The notes beneath the pieces are model-generated. The model was not told the DNA's origin. It saw only the letters and a program-made list of their open reading frames with translations, and made no database searches. A stretch of 64,000 nt of DNA from Saccharibacillus alkalitolerans (GTDB taxonomy: Bacteria; Bacillota; Bacilli; Paenibacillales; Paenibacillaceae). The position numbers and the translations under genes were made by a program. The stretch is from assembly GCF_011090185.1 (NCBI RefSeq), contig NZ_JAAFGS010000001.1, positions 620,001 through 684,000 on the forward strand. The letters run 5' to 3'. Below, in pieces: positions 16,606-25,260 of the stretch (positions within the stretch are counted from its first letter, which is position 1; each line of letters opens with the position of its first letter).

Positions 16606-16712
16606 GCGCTTCTGAGACGGAAGGCTGCGGCGCCAGAGCGGCCTCTTCCGTCTCAGAAGCGCCGATCGTTTGCGAAATCCCGTTCCGCGCGGACAGCGGA
16701 ACGGGATTTCGC
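16606..16712. repeat. Two perfect large hairpins in the lpdV-bfmBAA gap
   Basis: Hairpin 1: an 18-bp perfect inverted repeat, GCGCTTCTGAGACGGAAG (16606-16623) and its complement (16645-16662), around a 21-base loop. Hairpin 2: a 17-bp perfect repeat, GCGAAATCCCGTTCCGC (16672-16688) and its complement (16696-16712), 7-base loop. Neither is followed by a proper T-run. They lie 13 and 79 bases after the lpdV stop and may be mRNA-processing or stabilising structures, or unusual terminators. Confidence 0.75.
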
Positions 16713-16971
16713 CTATCCGTCGAAACGAATCGATCCGCCCCTTGCCCACTCGCGGTAAAGCGGCGCTTTTCTTTTTCACGTAAAAAGGCTTATAATGAGT
16801 TCGGGTTCGGAATTAGTACCTGGTTTTAAGACGTTGTGTTAGACAGCGGATGAAAACAGCGTTCGAAGGCGAAAAAGGCCGCGGGACGGGTAAGTATAGA
16901 CCGGGGAAGATCCCGAAGAAAGCAACAAGAGCGTCACTTCATAATCGTTTACGACATTTAAGGAGGTTCCC
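16713..16971 (+). promoter_or_regulatory. Leader region upstream of bfmBAA
   Basis: No gene is seen. A perfect TATAAT (16791-16796) could be the -10 of a separate promoter for the E1/E2 genes; the -35 (TTTCTT, 16768-16773, 17 bases before it) is poor. About 170 bases of leader would precede the start codon. GGAGGTTCCCGTG gives a strong ribosome site at the end. Confidence 0.4.
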
Positions 16972-16974
16972 GTG

Positions 16975-18012
16975 ATGAACCAAAATGGAACGGCTGCCCC
17001 GCAGTCCCAGCACGAAGCGGCCGGACTGGACGACCGCCGCGCCGTCGAGATGTACAAATGCATGCTGCTTGCGCGCAAGTTCGACGAGCGCTGCCACCTG
17101 CTGCAGCGGGCGGGCAAAATCAACTTTCACGTATCGGGCATCGGGCAGGAAACGGCGCAGGTCGCCGCGGCGTTCGCGCTCGATACGGACAAAGATTATT
17201 TCCTGCCTTACTACCGCGATTACGGATTTATGCTGGCCGTAGGCATGACGACCCGCGAACTGATGCTGTCGGCTTTCGCGAAAGCGGAAGACCCGAACAG
17301 CGGCGGACGCCAGATGCCGGGGCACTTCGGCAGCAAAAGGCTGCGCGTGCTGACCGGATCGAGTCCGGTCACGACGCAGGTTCCGCATGCCGTCGGAGCG
17401 GCATTGGCCTCGAAAATGCGCGGCGAAGGAGCGGTATCGTTCGTGACGTTCGGCGAAGGCTCCAGCAACCAGGGCGATTTCCACGAAGGCGCGAACTTTG
17501 CGGGCGTGCAGAAGCTTCCGGTCATCATGATGTGCGAGAACAACCAATACGCCATTTCCGTGCCGATCGCCAAACAGCTGGCAGGCAAGGTGAGCGACCG
17601 GGCGCTGGGTTACGGCTTCCCGGGCGTGCGCGTGGACGGCAACGACGCGCTGGCCATGTTCCGCACCGTAAGCGAAGCGCGGGAGCGCGGCGTGAACGGA
17701 GAGGGACCGACGCTGATCGAAGCGATGATGTACCGCCTGTCGCCGCATTCCACGTCGGACAACGACCTGGCGTACCGGACGAAGGAAGAAGTCGACGCCA
17801 ATTGGAAAAAGGACGGCATTCCGCGCTATAAGCAGTACCTGATCGAAGCGGGACTGTGGAGCGAGGAGCAGGAAGAAGCATACCTGAAAGAAGTCGCCCA
17901 AGAATTGAAGGAAGCGACGGAGTATGCGGACAAAGCGCCGTATCCGCGCGCGGAAGACACGCTGCTGCATGTGTATGCGGGCGACGGAGACGGACAGGGA
18001 GGACTGAACTGA
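16975..18012 (+). CDS. bfmBAA: Branched-chain 2-oxoacid dehydrogenase E1 alpha subunit
   Basis: About 345 aa; TPP-dependent E1 alpha. Visible features: YRDYGFMLAVGM, the phosphorylation-loop-like MPGHFGSK, TPP-binding motif starting GEGSSNQGDFHEG and ending CENNQYAISVP (about residues 160-192), and YRLSPHSTSDND. It decarboxylates 2-oxoacids from valine, leucine and isoleucine and feeds acyl groups to E2, supplying primers for branched fatty acids typical of Bacillota. ATG 16975 follows AAGGAGGTTCCCGTG; GTG 16972 is adjacent and also possible. It is followed after 1 base by E1 beta. Confidence 0.93.
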   Translation: MNQNGTAAPQSQHEAAGLDDRRAVEMYKCMLLARKFDERCHLLQRAGKINFHVSGIGQETAQVAAAFALDTDKDYFLPYYRDYGFMLAVGMTTRELMLSAFAKAEDPNSGGRQMPGHFGSKRLRVLTGSSPVTTQVPHAVGAALASKMRGEGAVSFVTFGEGSSNQGDFHEGANFAGVQKLPVIMMCENNQYAISVPIAKQLAGKVSDRALGYGFPGVRVDGNDALAMFRTVSEARERGVNGEGPTLIEAMMYRLSPHSTSDNDLAYRTKEEVDANWKKDGIPRYKQYLIEAGLWSEEQEEAYLKEVAQELKEATEYADKAPYPRAEDTLLHVYAGDGDGQGGLN

Positions 18013-18013
18013 T

Positions 18014-18997
18014 ATGCCGATGATGGAATATATCGACGCCATTCGTCTGGCGATGAAGGAAGAGATGGAGCAGGATCCGTCCGTCTTCGTGCTGGGCGAG
18101 GACGTAGGCGTCAAGGGCGGCGTCTTCACGACGACGAAGGGGCTGCAGGAGCAGTTCGGCGAAGACCGCGTCATCGATACGCCGCTGGCGGAATCCGCGA
18201 TCGCCGGCGTGGCGATCGGCGCTGCGATGGTCGGCATGAAGCCGATCGCCGAGATGCAGTATTCGGACTTTATGCTGCCGGCTACCAACCAGATTATCAG
18301 CGAAGCGGCCAAGATCCGCTACCGCTCCAATAACGACTGGGACTGCCCGATCGTCGTGCGCGCGCCGATCGGCGGCGGCATTTTCGGCGGCCTGTATCAT
18401 TCGCAGTGTCCGGAATCGATTTTCTTCGGCACGCCGGGGCTTAAGATCGTGGCGCCTTACTCCGCGTACGACGCGAAGGGACTGCTGAAAGCGGCCGTGC
18501 GGGATCCCGATCCGGTGCTCTTTTTCGAAAACAAAAAGTGCTATAAGCTGATCAAGGAAGACGTGCCGGAGGATGACTACGTCGTTCCGATCGGCAAAGC
18601 GAACCTGCTGCGAGAAGGCGACGACATTACCGTCATCAGCTACAGCCTGCCGCTGCATTTCGCCATGCAGGCCGCCGAAGAGCTGGAGAAGGAAGGCATC
18701 ACGAGCCATATCCTTGATCTGCGCACCATCCAGCCGCTCGACCGAGAAGCGATCGTGGAAGCGGTACGCCGCACCGGCAAAGTGCTGATCGTGCACGAGG
18801 ACAACAAGACCGGCGGCGTGGGCGCGGAAGTGGCCGCGATCATCGCCGAGGAATGCCTGTACGACCTGGATGCGCCGATCCGCCGTCTGTGCGGTCCGGA
18901 TGCCCCGGCGATGCCGATCAACCCGCCGCAGGAGAAGTTCTTCATGCTCAGCAAGGACAAGCTGCTGCACGCCATGCGAGAACTGGCCCTTTACTGA
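18014..18997 (+). CDS. bfmBAB: Branched-chain 2-oxoacid dehydrogenase E1 beta subunit
   Basis: A 327-aa E1 beta subunit: MPMMEYIDAIRLAMKEEM, GEDVGVKGGVF, DTPLAESAIAGVAIGAAM, MLPATNQIISEAAKIRYRSN and the C-terminal transketolase domain with HEDNKTGGVGAEVAAII. It forms the alpha2beta2 E1 with the preceding gene. The spacing (1 base) shows tight translational coupling. The preference for branched-chain rather than pyruvate substrates is inferred from context and resemblance to BkdAB. Confidence 0.93.
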   Translation: MPMMEYIDAIRLAMKEEMEQDPSVFVLGEDVGVKGGVFTTTKGLQEQFGEDRVIDTPLAESAIAGVAIGAAMVGMKPIAEMQYSDFMLPATNQIISEAAKIRYRSNNDWDCPIVVRAPIGGGIFGGLYHSQCPESIFFGTPGLKIVAPYSAYDAKGLLKAAVRDPDPVLFFENKKCYKLIKEDVPEDDYVVPIGKANLLREGDDITVISYSLPLHFAMQAAEELEKEGITSHILDLRTIQPLDREAIVEAVRRTGKVLIVHEDNKTGGVGAEVAAIIAEECLYDLDAPIRRLCGPDAPAMPINPPQEKFFMLSKDKLLHAMRELALY

Positions 18998-19028
18998 CCG
19001 GCACTGCACATATAGAGGAGTGAAAGCC

Positions 19029-20471
19029 ATGAGCACACCGAATTCCACGCAAAAAGATATCGCGATGCCTCAGCTCGCCGAGTCGCTCGTATCCGCGACG
19101 ATCGCCAAATGGCTGAAGCGTCCCGGCGATTCCGTCGATCTGTACGAGCCGATCTGCGAAGTCATCACCGATAAAGTCAACGCCGAGATCCCTTCCACGG
19201 AAGAAGGCGTCATGGGCGAACTGCTGGCCGCCGAAGGCCAGGAGATCGCCGTCGGCGAGATCATCTGCCGCATCGTGACCGGCGGCGCGGAAGCCGCGCC
19301 GGAAGCTCCGGCCGCGGCGCCGCAGGCGGCCTCCGGCTCCGCTTCGGCGGCCCCGCGCCCGGCTTCGCCTTCGGGCGCTTCCGCCGCGCCGCAGGGCGCG
19401 CCGGCCGGCGGCACGGGCGGCATGCGCGCCCGCTACTCGCCGGCGGTGCAGGCGCTGGCGGCGCAGCACGGCCTCGATCCGGCCGTCATTCCCGGCAGCG
19501 GCATGGGCGGCCGGGTGACGCGCAAAGACGTGCTCCAGTACCTGGAGCGCGGAGGCGCGTCCCGGGCGGCCGAGCCGGCCGCTCCGGCGGCGCAGCCGTC
19601 GCCGCAGCCCGCCGCGCCGGCTTTCGGCCAGGCGGCATCGTTCGGCGCTCCGCAGCCGCCGCAGTTCGCGGCGTCTGGCCCTGCGGGCTACAACGAAGTC
19701 CGGCATTCCGGCCTGCATCTCAGCGAGAATCCTCCGCTGCCGAAGATCGAAGTCGAAGACTCCGGCCGGGGCCGCAACGAGACGTATATCGACGTCACGC
19801 CGATTCGCAACACGATCGCGAGCCGGATGCGCCAGAGCGTGCTGGAAATTCCGCACGGCTGGATGATGATCGAAGTCGACATGACCAATCTGGTCAAACT
19901 GCGCAACAAGCACAAGGACGAGTTCAAGCGCAAAGAAGGCGTCAACCTGACGTATCCGGCGTTCGTCATCAAGGCGGTCGTGAACGCGATCAAAGATTAT
20001 CCGATCATGAACTCCGTCTGGGCGGTCGACAAGATTATCGTCAAGCGCGATATCAACATCTCGCTCGCCGTCGGCACGGAAGATTCCGTCATGACGCCGG
20101 TCATTCAGAAGGCGGATCAGAAAAATATCGCGGGCCTGGCGATGGAGATCGAAGATCTGGCCCGCCGCACGCGCGAGCGCACGCTGAAGCTCGACGACAT
20201 GCAGGGCGGAACGTTCACCGTCAACAATACGGGCTCGTTCGGTTCGATCCTGTCGCAGCCGATCATCAATTATCCGCAGGCGGCGCAGCTCACGTTCGAG
20301 TCGATCGTCAAACGTCCGGTCGTGATCAATGACATGGTCGGCGTCCGTTCGATGGCGAACTTCTGCCTGTCGCTGGACCACCGGATTCTCGACGGCCTGA
20401 TCTGCGGACGCTTCCTGCAGCGGGTGAAAGAGAATCTGGAAGGATACTCCGACGATACGAAGCTGTACTGA
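19029..20471 (+). CDS. bfmBB: Branched-chain 2-oxoacid dehydrogenase E2 (lipoamide acyltransferase)
   Basis: A 480-aa E2. N-terminal lipoyl domain with lipoyl-lysine K49 in ITDKVNAEIPS; an Ala/Pro-rich linker; peripheral-subunit-binding domain RARYSPAVQALAAQHGLD...GRVTRKDVLQYL (about residues 138-178); a second long Ala/Pro/Gln linker; and the catalytic acyltransferase domain (about 255-480) with the active-site His in LDHRILDG near the C-terminus. One lipoyl domain is typical of BkdB. GAGGAG precedes ATG by 9 bases. A strong terminator follows, closing the E1-E2 transcript. Confidence 0.93.
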   Translation: MSTPNSTQKDIAMPQLAESLVSATIAKWLKRPGDSVDLYEPICEVITDKVNAEIPSTEEGVMGELLAAEGQEIAVGEIICRIVTGGAEAAPEAPAAAPQAASGSASAAPRPASPSGASAAPQGAPAGGTGGMRARYSPAVQALAAQHGLDPAVIPGSGMGGRVTRKDVLQYLERGGASRAAEPAAPAAQPSPQPAAPAFGQAASFGAPQPPQFAASGPAGYNEVRHSGLHLSENPPLPKIEVEDSGRGRNETYIDVTPIRNTIASRMRQSVLEIPHGWMMIEVDMTNLVKLRNKHKDEFKRKEGVNLTYPAFVIKAVVNAIKDYPIMNSVWAVDKIIVKRDINISLAVGTEDSVMTPVIQKADQKNIAGLAMEIEDLARRTRERTLKLDDMQGGTFTVNNTGSFGSILSQPIINYPQAAQLTFESIVKRPVVINDMVGVRSMANFCLSLDHRILDGLICGRFLQRVKENLEGYSDDTKLY

Positions 20472-20495
20472 AACATCTGTACCGAAACACGACCG

Positions 20496-20546
20496 AAAAA
20501 GAGCCTCGGCCCGCGCGGACGTCCGCGCGAAGCCGAAGCTCTTTTT
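20496..20546 (+). terminator. Terminator of the bkd operon
   Basis: Extended stem: AAAGAGC...CGGC.CGCGCGGAC with GTCCGCGCG..GCCG..GCTCTTT, ending TTTTT. Confidence 0.85.
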
Positions 20547-20575
20547 GCTGCCCGTAAAGGCTCGGGAACTCTCGG

Positions 20576-20671
20576 TTACACAAAAATCTCCAGCAGTCCG
20601 AGGAACACCGAACCGACCATGGCGATGAGCATAAGCCAGATAAAAATTTTGAACCATTTTTTGTTCTGCAT
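20576..20671 (-). CDS. Prli42-like stressosome-associated membrane miniprotein (31 aa)
   Basis: A 31-aa peptide with a basic start, MQNKKWFKIF, and one transmembrane helix ending in LLEIFV. Length, the N-terminal NKKW motif and the single helix match the Prli42 miniproteins that tether the stressosome to the membrane in Listeria and are conserved in Bacillota. It is encoded opposite to bkd and to the M20 peptidase gene. On the minus strand, AAAGAGG lies about 12 bases before ATG, a somewhat long spacing. Identification rests on pattern memory of a very short sequence. Confidence 0.6.
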   Translation of the reverse strand: MQNKKWFKIFIWLMLIAMVGSVFLGLLEIFV

Positions 20672-20702
20672 ACAGCCGTCAAACCTCTTTTCGTGAATTG
20701 TC

Positions 20703-20738
20703 AGATCAAGCCGCTCTTTCGGAAAGCGGCTTTTTTGG
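20703..20738 (+). terminator. Rho-independent terminator in front of the peptidase gene
   Basis: Stem AAGCCGCT/AGCGGCTT followed by TTTTTT, reading rightwards. It lies between the divergent Prli42-like and peptidase genes, so it either backs up the bkd terminator or attenuates a leader. Confidence 0.7.
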
Positions 20739-20857
20739 TTTTTCCCGCGTTTCCTAGTAAGATAGAAGAGATAAACGGGGCTGCCCGCCAGGGATGCCGA
20801 CGAGGGCCCCGTCATGGAATCTATTTTAGCTTATCGGGAAAGCGGAGGGAAGTTTTG

Positions 20858-21985
20858 ATGATCGATACACAAAGACTGGTGCACGAATTCCTGGAATTGG
20901 TGCAGATCGACAGCGAGACCAAAAACGAACGGCTGATCGCGGACGTGCTGACCAGCAAATTCAAGCTGCACGGATTGGAAGTGACCGAGGACGACTCGGC
21001 GTCGCGTTCCGGCCACGGATCGGGCAACCTGATCGCGCTGCTGCCTGCGACGGAAGGGACGGACGCGCCGAAGCTGTTCTTTACCTGCCATATGGATACG
21101 GTAATGCCGGGACGCGGCATCAAGCCGGTGATCGGGGAAGACGGATGGATTCGCAGCTCGGGGGATACCATCCTCGGCGCCGACGACAAAGCGGGCGTCG
21201 CCGCGCTGCTGGAACTGATCCGCGTGCTGCGCGAACAGGCGATCCCGCACGGCCAGATCCAATTCGTCATCACGGCCGGGGAGGAGTCGGGTTTGATGGG
21301 CGCACGGGCGATGGACGCCTCGCTGCTCGACGCCGATCTCGGCTTTGCCGTCGATTCGAACGGGGAAGTGGGGGCGATCGCCGTATTGGCGCCGACGCAG
21401 GCCAAGATCACGATGGAAATCCGCGGGAAGTCGGCGCATGCCGGCGTCAATCCGGAAGACGGCATCAGCGCCATTCAAGTGGCCGGCAAAGCCATCTCCC
21501 GCATGAAGCTGGGCCGCATCGACAAGGATACGACGGCGAACATCGGCAGCTTCTCCGGCGGCGGCGCGACGAACGTGGTCACCGACTATGCCAAACTGGA
21601 AGCCGAAGCGCGCAGCGTCGTGCAGGAGAAGGTGGAGGCGCAGATCGCTTCGATGAAGGAAGCGCTGGAATCCGCCTGCACGGAATTCGGCGCGGTGCCG
21701 ACGTTCGAGAGCCGCATCGTGTATCCGTCGTTCAGCCATACGGACGATTCGGAAGTCGTGCAGCTGGCCAAAAAAGCCGCGGCGAAACTGGGCCTCGGCG
21801 GGCGCACTTTCCAATCGGGCGGCGGCAGCGACGCCAACGTGTTCAACGGCTTCGGCGTACCGACGGTCAACCTGTCGGTCGGCTACGAAGACATTCATAC
21901 GACCGCAGAGAAAATCAAAGTCGACGACCTGAGCAAACTGGCGGAATTCATCGTCGAGATCGTGCGGCAGTCGGTACGGGCTTAA
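20858..21985 (+). CDS. M20 family metallopeptidase (PepT-like, YqjE type)
   Basis: A 375-aa M20 zinc peptidase. Metal and catalytic motifs: FTCHMDTVMPG (H and D ligand region, about residue 70), GADDKAGVAALLE (bridging Asp), TAGEESGLMG (catalytic/ligand Glu pair), VDSNGEVG, and a terminal YEDIHTTAEKI (His ligand). The dimerisation domain contains GKSAHAGVNPEDGISA. The closest B. subtilis counterpart by form is YqjE, annotated as a tripeptidase-like protein and located in the same genomic neighbourhood. Start ATG 20858 follows GCGGAGGGA; the longer open frame crosses the upstream terminator and is not used. Confidence 0.88.
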   Translation: MIDTQRLVHEFLELVQIDSETKNERLIADVLTSKFKLHGLEVTEDDSASRSGHGSGNLIALLPATEGTDAPKLFFTCHMDTVMPGRGIKPVIGEDGWIRSSGDTILGADDKAGVAALLELIRVLREQAIPHGQIQFVITAGEESGLMGARAMDASLLDADLGFAVDSNGEVGAIAVLAPTQAKITMEIRGKSAHAGVNPEDGISAIQVAGKAISRMKLGRIDKDTTANIGSFSGGGATNVVTDYAKLEAEARSVVQEKVEAQIASMKEALESACTEFGAVPTFESRIVYPSFSHTDDSEVVQLAKKAAAKLGLGGRTFQSGGGSDANVFNGFGVPTVNLSVGYEDIHTTAEKIKVDDLSKLAEFIVEIVRQSVRA

Positions 21986-22040
21986 GCTTAAGGCATATCG
22001 GGCATTCCATTTCATAAACGCGAAAGGGCGGAACCGGAAC

Positions 22041-22604
22041 ATGGAACCAGGCAAAGAAAAATTGTGGGAAAAAACGCTGGAGACCGAGCCGATTTTCGAC
22101 GGGAAAATCATCAAAGTCCAGGTCGATACGGTCGAGCTGTACGACGGCACGAAGGCGAAGCGGGAAATCGTTAAGCATCCGGGCGCGGTGGCCGTCGTAG
22201 CGCTCAAAGGCGACAAACTGCTCGTCGTCGAGCAGTTCCGGCAGCCGCTCGGCCGCACGGAAATCGAGATCCCGGCAGGCAAGCTGGAACCGGGCGAAGA
22301 TCCGCGCGAAGCGGCGGCCCGCGAGCTGGAAGAGGAGACGGGCTATCAGGCGCCGGAGTTGATCCATCTGTCGTCTTTTTACACGTCGCCGGGCTTCGCG
22401 GACGAAATCATTCACTTCTACGCGGCGGAAGAGCTGACCGAGGGAAAGCTGAATCCCGACGAAGACGAGTTTCTCGAATTGACGGAAATTACGCTGGACG
22501 AGGCATTCGAACATATCCGCGCCGGACGGATCAGCGACGCGAAGACGCTTATGGCCGTGTACGCCTGGCAGCTTCGCACGTTGACCGGAAAATGGCCCGT
22601 CTGA
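22041..22604 (+). CDS. nudF: ADP-ribose pyrophosphatase (Nudix)
   Basis: A 187-aa Nudix hydrolase. The Nudix box spans residues 80-102 with G80, E86, R94, E95, E98, E99 and G101, all in consensus positions. The leading FRQPLGRTEIEIPAGK and trailing FYTSPGFADE segments are typical of ADP-ribose pyrophosphatases. It hydrolyses ADP-ribose to AMP and ribose 5-phosphate. It lies just before fur, as nudF does in B. subtilis. Confidence 0.92.
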   Translation: MEPGKEKLWEKTLETEPIFDGKIIKVQVDTVELYDGTKAKREIVKHPGAVAVVALKGDKLLVVEQFRQPLGRTEIEIPAGKLEPGEDPREAAARELEEETGYQAPELIHLSSFYTSPGFADEIIHFYAAEELTEGKLNPDEDEFLELTEITLDEAFEHIRAGRISDAKTLMAVYAWQLRTLTGKWPV

Positions 22605-22716
22605 ACGTGCCGGAAGGGTTTGACTTTAAACCCGGCTAACTTCTATAATAGGGAACGTGAGTTTGACTGGAGAACGGCCGGCAAGAACGGGCATGCTCCG
22701 AGGGGGAGGAGAAGCT

Positions 22717-23172
22717 ATGGAAGCGCGGATCGATAAAATCAAACAGCAGCTGCAGTCCAAGGGATACAAATTGACGCCCCAGCGGGAAGCCACCGTTCGC
22801 GTTTTGCTGGAAAACGAAGAGGACCATCTGAGCGCGGAAGACGTGTTCATGCTGGTCAAGGAAAAGGCGCCGGAGATCGGTCTGGCCACCGTGTACCGGA
22901 CGCTGGAGCTGCTCAGCGAGATGCATGTGGTGGAGAAGCTCAATTTCGGCGACGGCGTCTCTCGCTACGATCTGAGAGGCGAGTCGAACAAACATCACCA
23001 CCACCATCTGATTTGCGTGCAGTGCGGCAGCATGGACGAGATTCGGGAGGATTGGCTGCTGCCGCTCGAAGAGCGGTTGGAGAAAGAATACCGGTTTACC
23101 GTTCTGGATCACAGGCTCGATTTTCAGGGGATCTGTCACCGCTGCAGAGCAAAGGAAGAAGATAACGGATAA
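22717..23172 (+). CDS. fur: Ferric uptake regulator Fur
   Basis: A 151-aa Fur-family repressor. The winged helix (about residues 1-85) has KLTPQREATVRVLLE and GLATVYRTLELL. The metal-binding part has NKHHHHHLICVQCG followed by a final CHRC, giving the two CxxC structural zinc pairs. A position between nudF and xerD fits Fur rather than PerR or Zur. ATG 22717 follows AGGGGGAGGAG; the upstream in-frame codon lacks a site. Confidence 0.92.
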   Translation: MEARIDKIKQQLQSKGYKLTPQREATVRVLLENEEDHLSAEDVFMLVKEKAPEIGLATVYRTLELLSEMHVVEKLNFGDGVSRYDLRGESNKHHHHHLICVQCGSMDEIREDWLLPLEERLEKEYRFTVLDHRLDFQGICHRCRAKEEDNG

Positions 23173-23229
23173 GATAAGCAGCGGGAATTCGGCGAATCCC
23201 GTTCTTTTTACGGCGTAAACGCCGCAGCC

Positions 23230-23270
23230 CGGCCCCGGCGGATCGGAAGCGATCCGTTCGGGGTTTTTTG
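23230..23270 (+). terminator. Terminator after fur
   Basis: Stem CCCC.GCGGATCG/CGATCCGT..GGGG, short GAAG loop, then TTTTTT. Confidence 0.85.
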
Positions 23271-23413
23271 CGGCGGTTAAAAGCGGATTTTCTCTTTTTC
23301 AAAGAAGGAGTTAGGCCGGAACTGTGGAAATCTTTATGTCAAACGGGATTCGGCGGTCCGCCCGAACGGGCAGCATGCGGCTTTCCTGAGGAAAGTTTGG
23401 AGGGGGTCCACCA

Positions 23414-24298
23414 ATGAATACGCACTTGGATGCGTTTATCACATACATGTCGGAAGAAAAAGGACGCTCCGCAAGCACGCTCGAATCGTACAGGCGCGAT
23501 CTGGCACAGTTTATCGAGTTTGCGGAAGGACGCGGGCTCGCGGCCGTAGACGAAGTGCGCAAATCGCATATCGCCGCTTATTTGAACGAAATGAAACGTT
23601 TGGGCAAGGCGCCGTCCACGGTCATTCGCGCTTCCGTTTCCATCCGTTCGTTTTTTCATTATCTGATTCGGCAGTCTCTCGTCGTTCAGGACCCTTCGAT
23701 GGATCTGGAAACGCCCAAGCCGGAAAAAAGACTGCCCGTCGTGCTGACGGTGGAAGAAGTCGAACGGCTGCTGGGCGCGCCCGATCCGTCGGGCGCTCAG
23801 GGCGCGCGCGACAAGGCGATGCTGGAAGTGCTCTATGCGACGGGCATCCGGGTGTCCGAGCTGATCGCGCTGAATCTCGGCGACATCGATTTGCAGCTGA
23901 AGTTTCTGCGCTGCGGCGCGGCCGGCAAGGAACGGATCGTGCCGATCGGCCGGATGACGGCGGAATCCGTGGCCGCTTATCTCGGGCCGATGCGGGATCA
24001 GCTCGTCAAGCACGGGGGCGAAGAGGCGCTGTTCCTGAATCAGCTGGGCACGCGGCTGACCCGGCAGGGGTTTTGGAAGATTATCAAAAAGCACGCCAAG
24101 GAAGCCGGGATCGAGACGGACATTACGCCGCACACGCTGCGCCATTCCTTCGCGGCCCATCTGCTCGAAAACGGCGCCGACCTGCGCTCGGTCCAAGAAA
24201 TGCTGGGCCACTCGGACATTTCGACCACGCAGATCTATACGCACGTGATGAAACGCAATATGAAAGAAGTCTACGAGCTGCACCATCCCCGCGCCTAA
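23414..24298 (+). CDS. xerD: Site-specific tyrosine recombinase XerD
   Basis: A 294-aa tyrosine recombinase with SAM-like N-terminal core-binding domain and the complete catalytic set: R146 (GIRVSEL), K172, H240 and R243 (HTLRHSFAAHLL), H266 (LGHSDI) and Y275 (TQIYTHV). With XerC (CodV) it resolves chromosome dimers at dif. GGAGGGGG precedes ATG. It follows fur, as ripX does in B. subtilis; drm (phosphopentomutase), which follows ripX there, is not present here. Confidence 0.94.
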   Translation: MNTHLDAFITYMSEEKGRSASTLESYRRDLAQFIEFAEGRGLAAVDEVRKSHIAAYLNEMKRLGKAPSTVIRASVSIRSFFHYLIRQSLVVQDPSMDLETPKPEKRLPVVLTVEEVERLLGAPDPSGAQGARDKAMLEVLYATGIRVSELIALNLGDIDLQLKFLRCGAAGKERIVPIGRMTAESVAAYLGPMRDQLVKHGGEEALFLNQLGTRLTRQGFWKIIKKHAKEAGIETDITPHTLRHSFAAHLLENGADLRSVQEMLGHSDISTTQIYTHVMKRNMKEVYELHHPRA

Positions 24299-24349
24299 AG
24301 GCCGGTAGACGTGCAGGTTCAAAAATTACGCAAACGGAGTGTGCAACCT

Positions 24350-25180
24350 ATGACGACAACGAACACGAACGCAAACAGCATCCGGGAGGCGGCGGACTAC
24401 ATCCGCTCCAAGACGGATATCGTCCCTGAGATCGGCCTTATTCTCGGTTCCGGCCTGGGTATTCTGGCGAACCTCATCGAAGACGCCGTCTCGATTCCTT
24501 ACGAAGATATTCCTCATTTCCCGGTATCGACCGTTGAAGGGCACGAAGGCGAGCTGCTGCTCGGTACCATTCAAGGACGTCCCGTCGTCATGATGAAAGG
24601 CCGGTTCCACATGTATGAAGGTTACGGTCCGGAAGTGACGGCTTTCCCGGTACGCGTCATGAAAAACCTGGGCGTATCCGGCCTGCTCGTCACGAACGCG
24701 GCCGGCGGCGTCAATACTTCCTTTAAACCGGGCGATCTCATGCTGCTGACGGACCATCTCAACCTGACCGGCAAAAGTCCGCTGATCGGGCCGAACGACG
24801 CGTCGCTGGGCGTGCGTTTCCCGGACATGTCCGAAGCTTACAGCCGCAGACTGCGTGCGGCGGCGTCGGAAGCGGCGTCGGAGCATGACTTCACTTTCCG
24901 GGAAGGCGTGTATGCCGGCCTGCTCGGTCCGTCGTACGAGACGCCGGCCGAGATCCGGATGCTGCGCGCGCTCGGCGCGGATGCCGTCGGCATGTCGACC
25001 GTTTCCGAGACGATCGTGGCGCGCCACGCCGGCATCGAAGTGCTGGGCATTTCCTGCATCACCAATATGGCGGCCGGCATTCTCGACCAGCCGCTGTCGC
25101 ACGAAGAAGTCATGGAGACGGCGGAAATGGTCAAAGAGAAATTCCTCAGCCTCGTGCTGAGCATCATCCCGAAAATGTAA
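24350..25180 (+). CDS. punA: Purine nucleoside phosphorylase
   Basis: A 276-aa trimeric-type purine nucleoside phosphorylase (PunA/PupG). Recognisable: LILGSGLGIL (phosphate loop), VEGHEGELLLG, GRFHMYEGY, NAAGGVN, LTDHLNLTGKSPLIGPN and VGMSTVSETIVARH with the base-binding Glu/Asn region. It cleaves inosine and guanosine for purine salvage. ATG 24350 is supported by ACGGAGTG 8 bases upstream. Next gene is lysA, 155 bases away; in B. subtilis a dacF-spoIIA-spoVA block separates pupG and lysA. Confidence 0.93.
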   Translation: MTTTNTNANSIREAADYIRSKTDIVPEIGLILGSGLGILANLIEDAVSIPYEDIPHFPVSTVEGHEGELLLGTIQGRPVVMMKGRFHMYEGYGPEVTAFPVRVMKNLGVSGLLVTNAAGGVNTSFKPGDLMLLTDHLNLTGKSPLIGPNDASLGVRFPDMSEAYSRRLRAAASEAASEHDFTFREGVYAGLLGPSYETPAEIRMLRALGADAVGMSTVSETIVARHAGIEVLGISCITNMAAGILDQPLSHEEVMETAEMVKEKFLSLVLSIIPKM

Positions 25181-25249
25181 GGTTCCGAAGCTTCGGACAA
25201 AAACACAAATCAACTGCGCATTAGTCCATTCAGCGCGGATTCGAGGGTC

Positions 25250-25260
25250 TGCTATACTGG
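25250..25260 (+). promoter_or_regulatory. Extended -10 promoter for lysA
   Basis: TGCTATACT at 25251-25259 gives the TG-n extension in front of TATACT. No clear -35 lies 17-18 bases upstream. It would produce a roughly 70-base leader for lysA. Confidence 0.5.

Noticed and set aside
17058-17831. Long Arg-rich frames overlapping bkd, lysA, glpK and other genes
   Set aside because: GC-rich coding regions leave alternate frames open; their amino-acid content (Arg, Gly, Pro rich) and position inside confident genes mark them as shadows.
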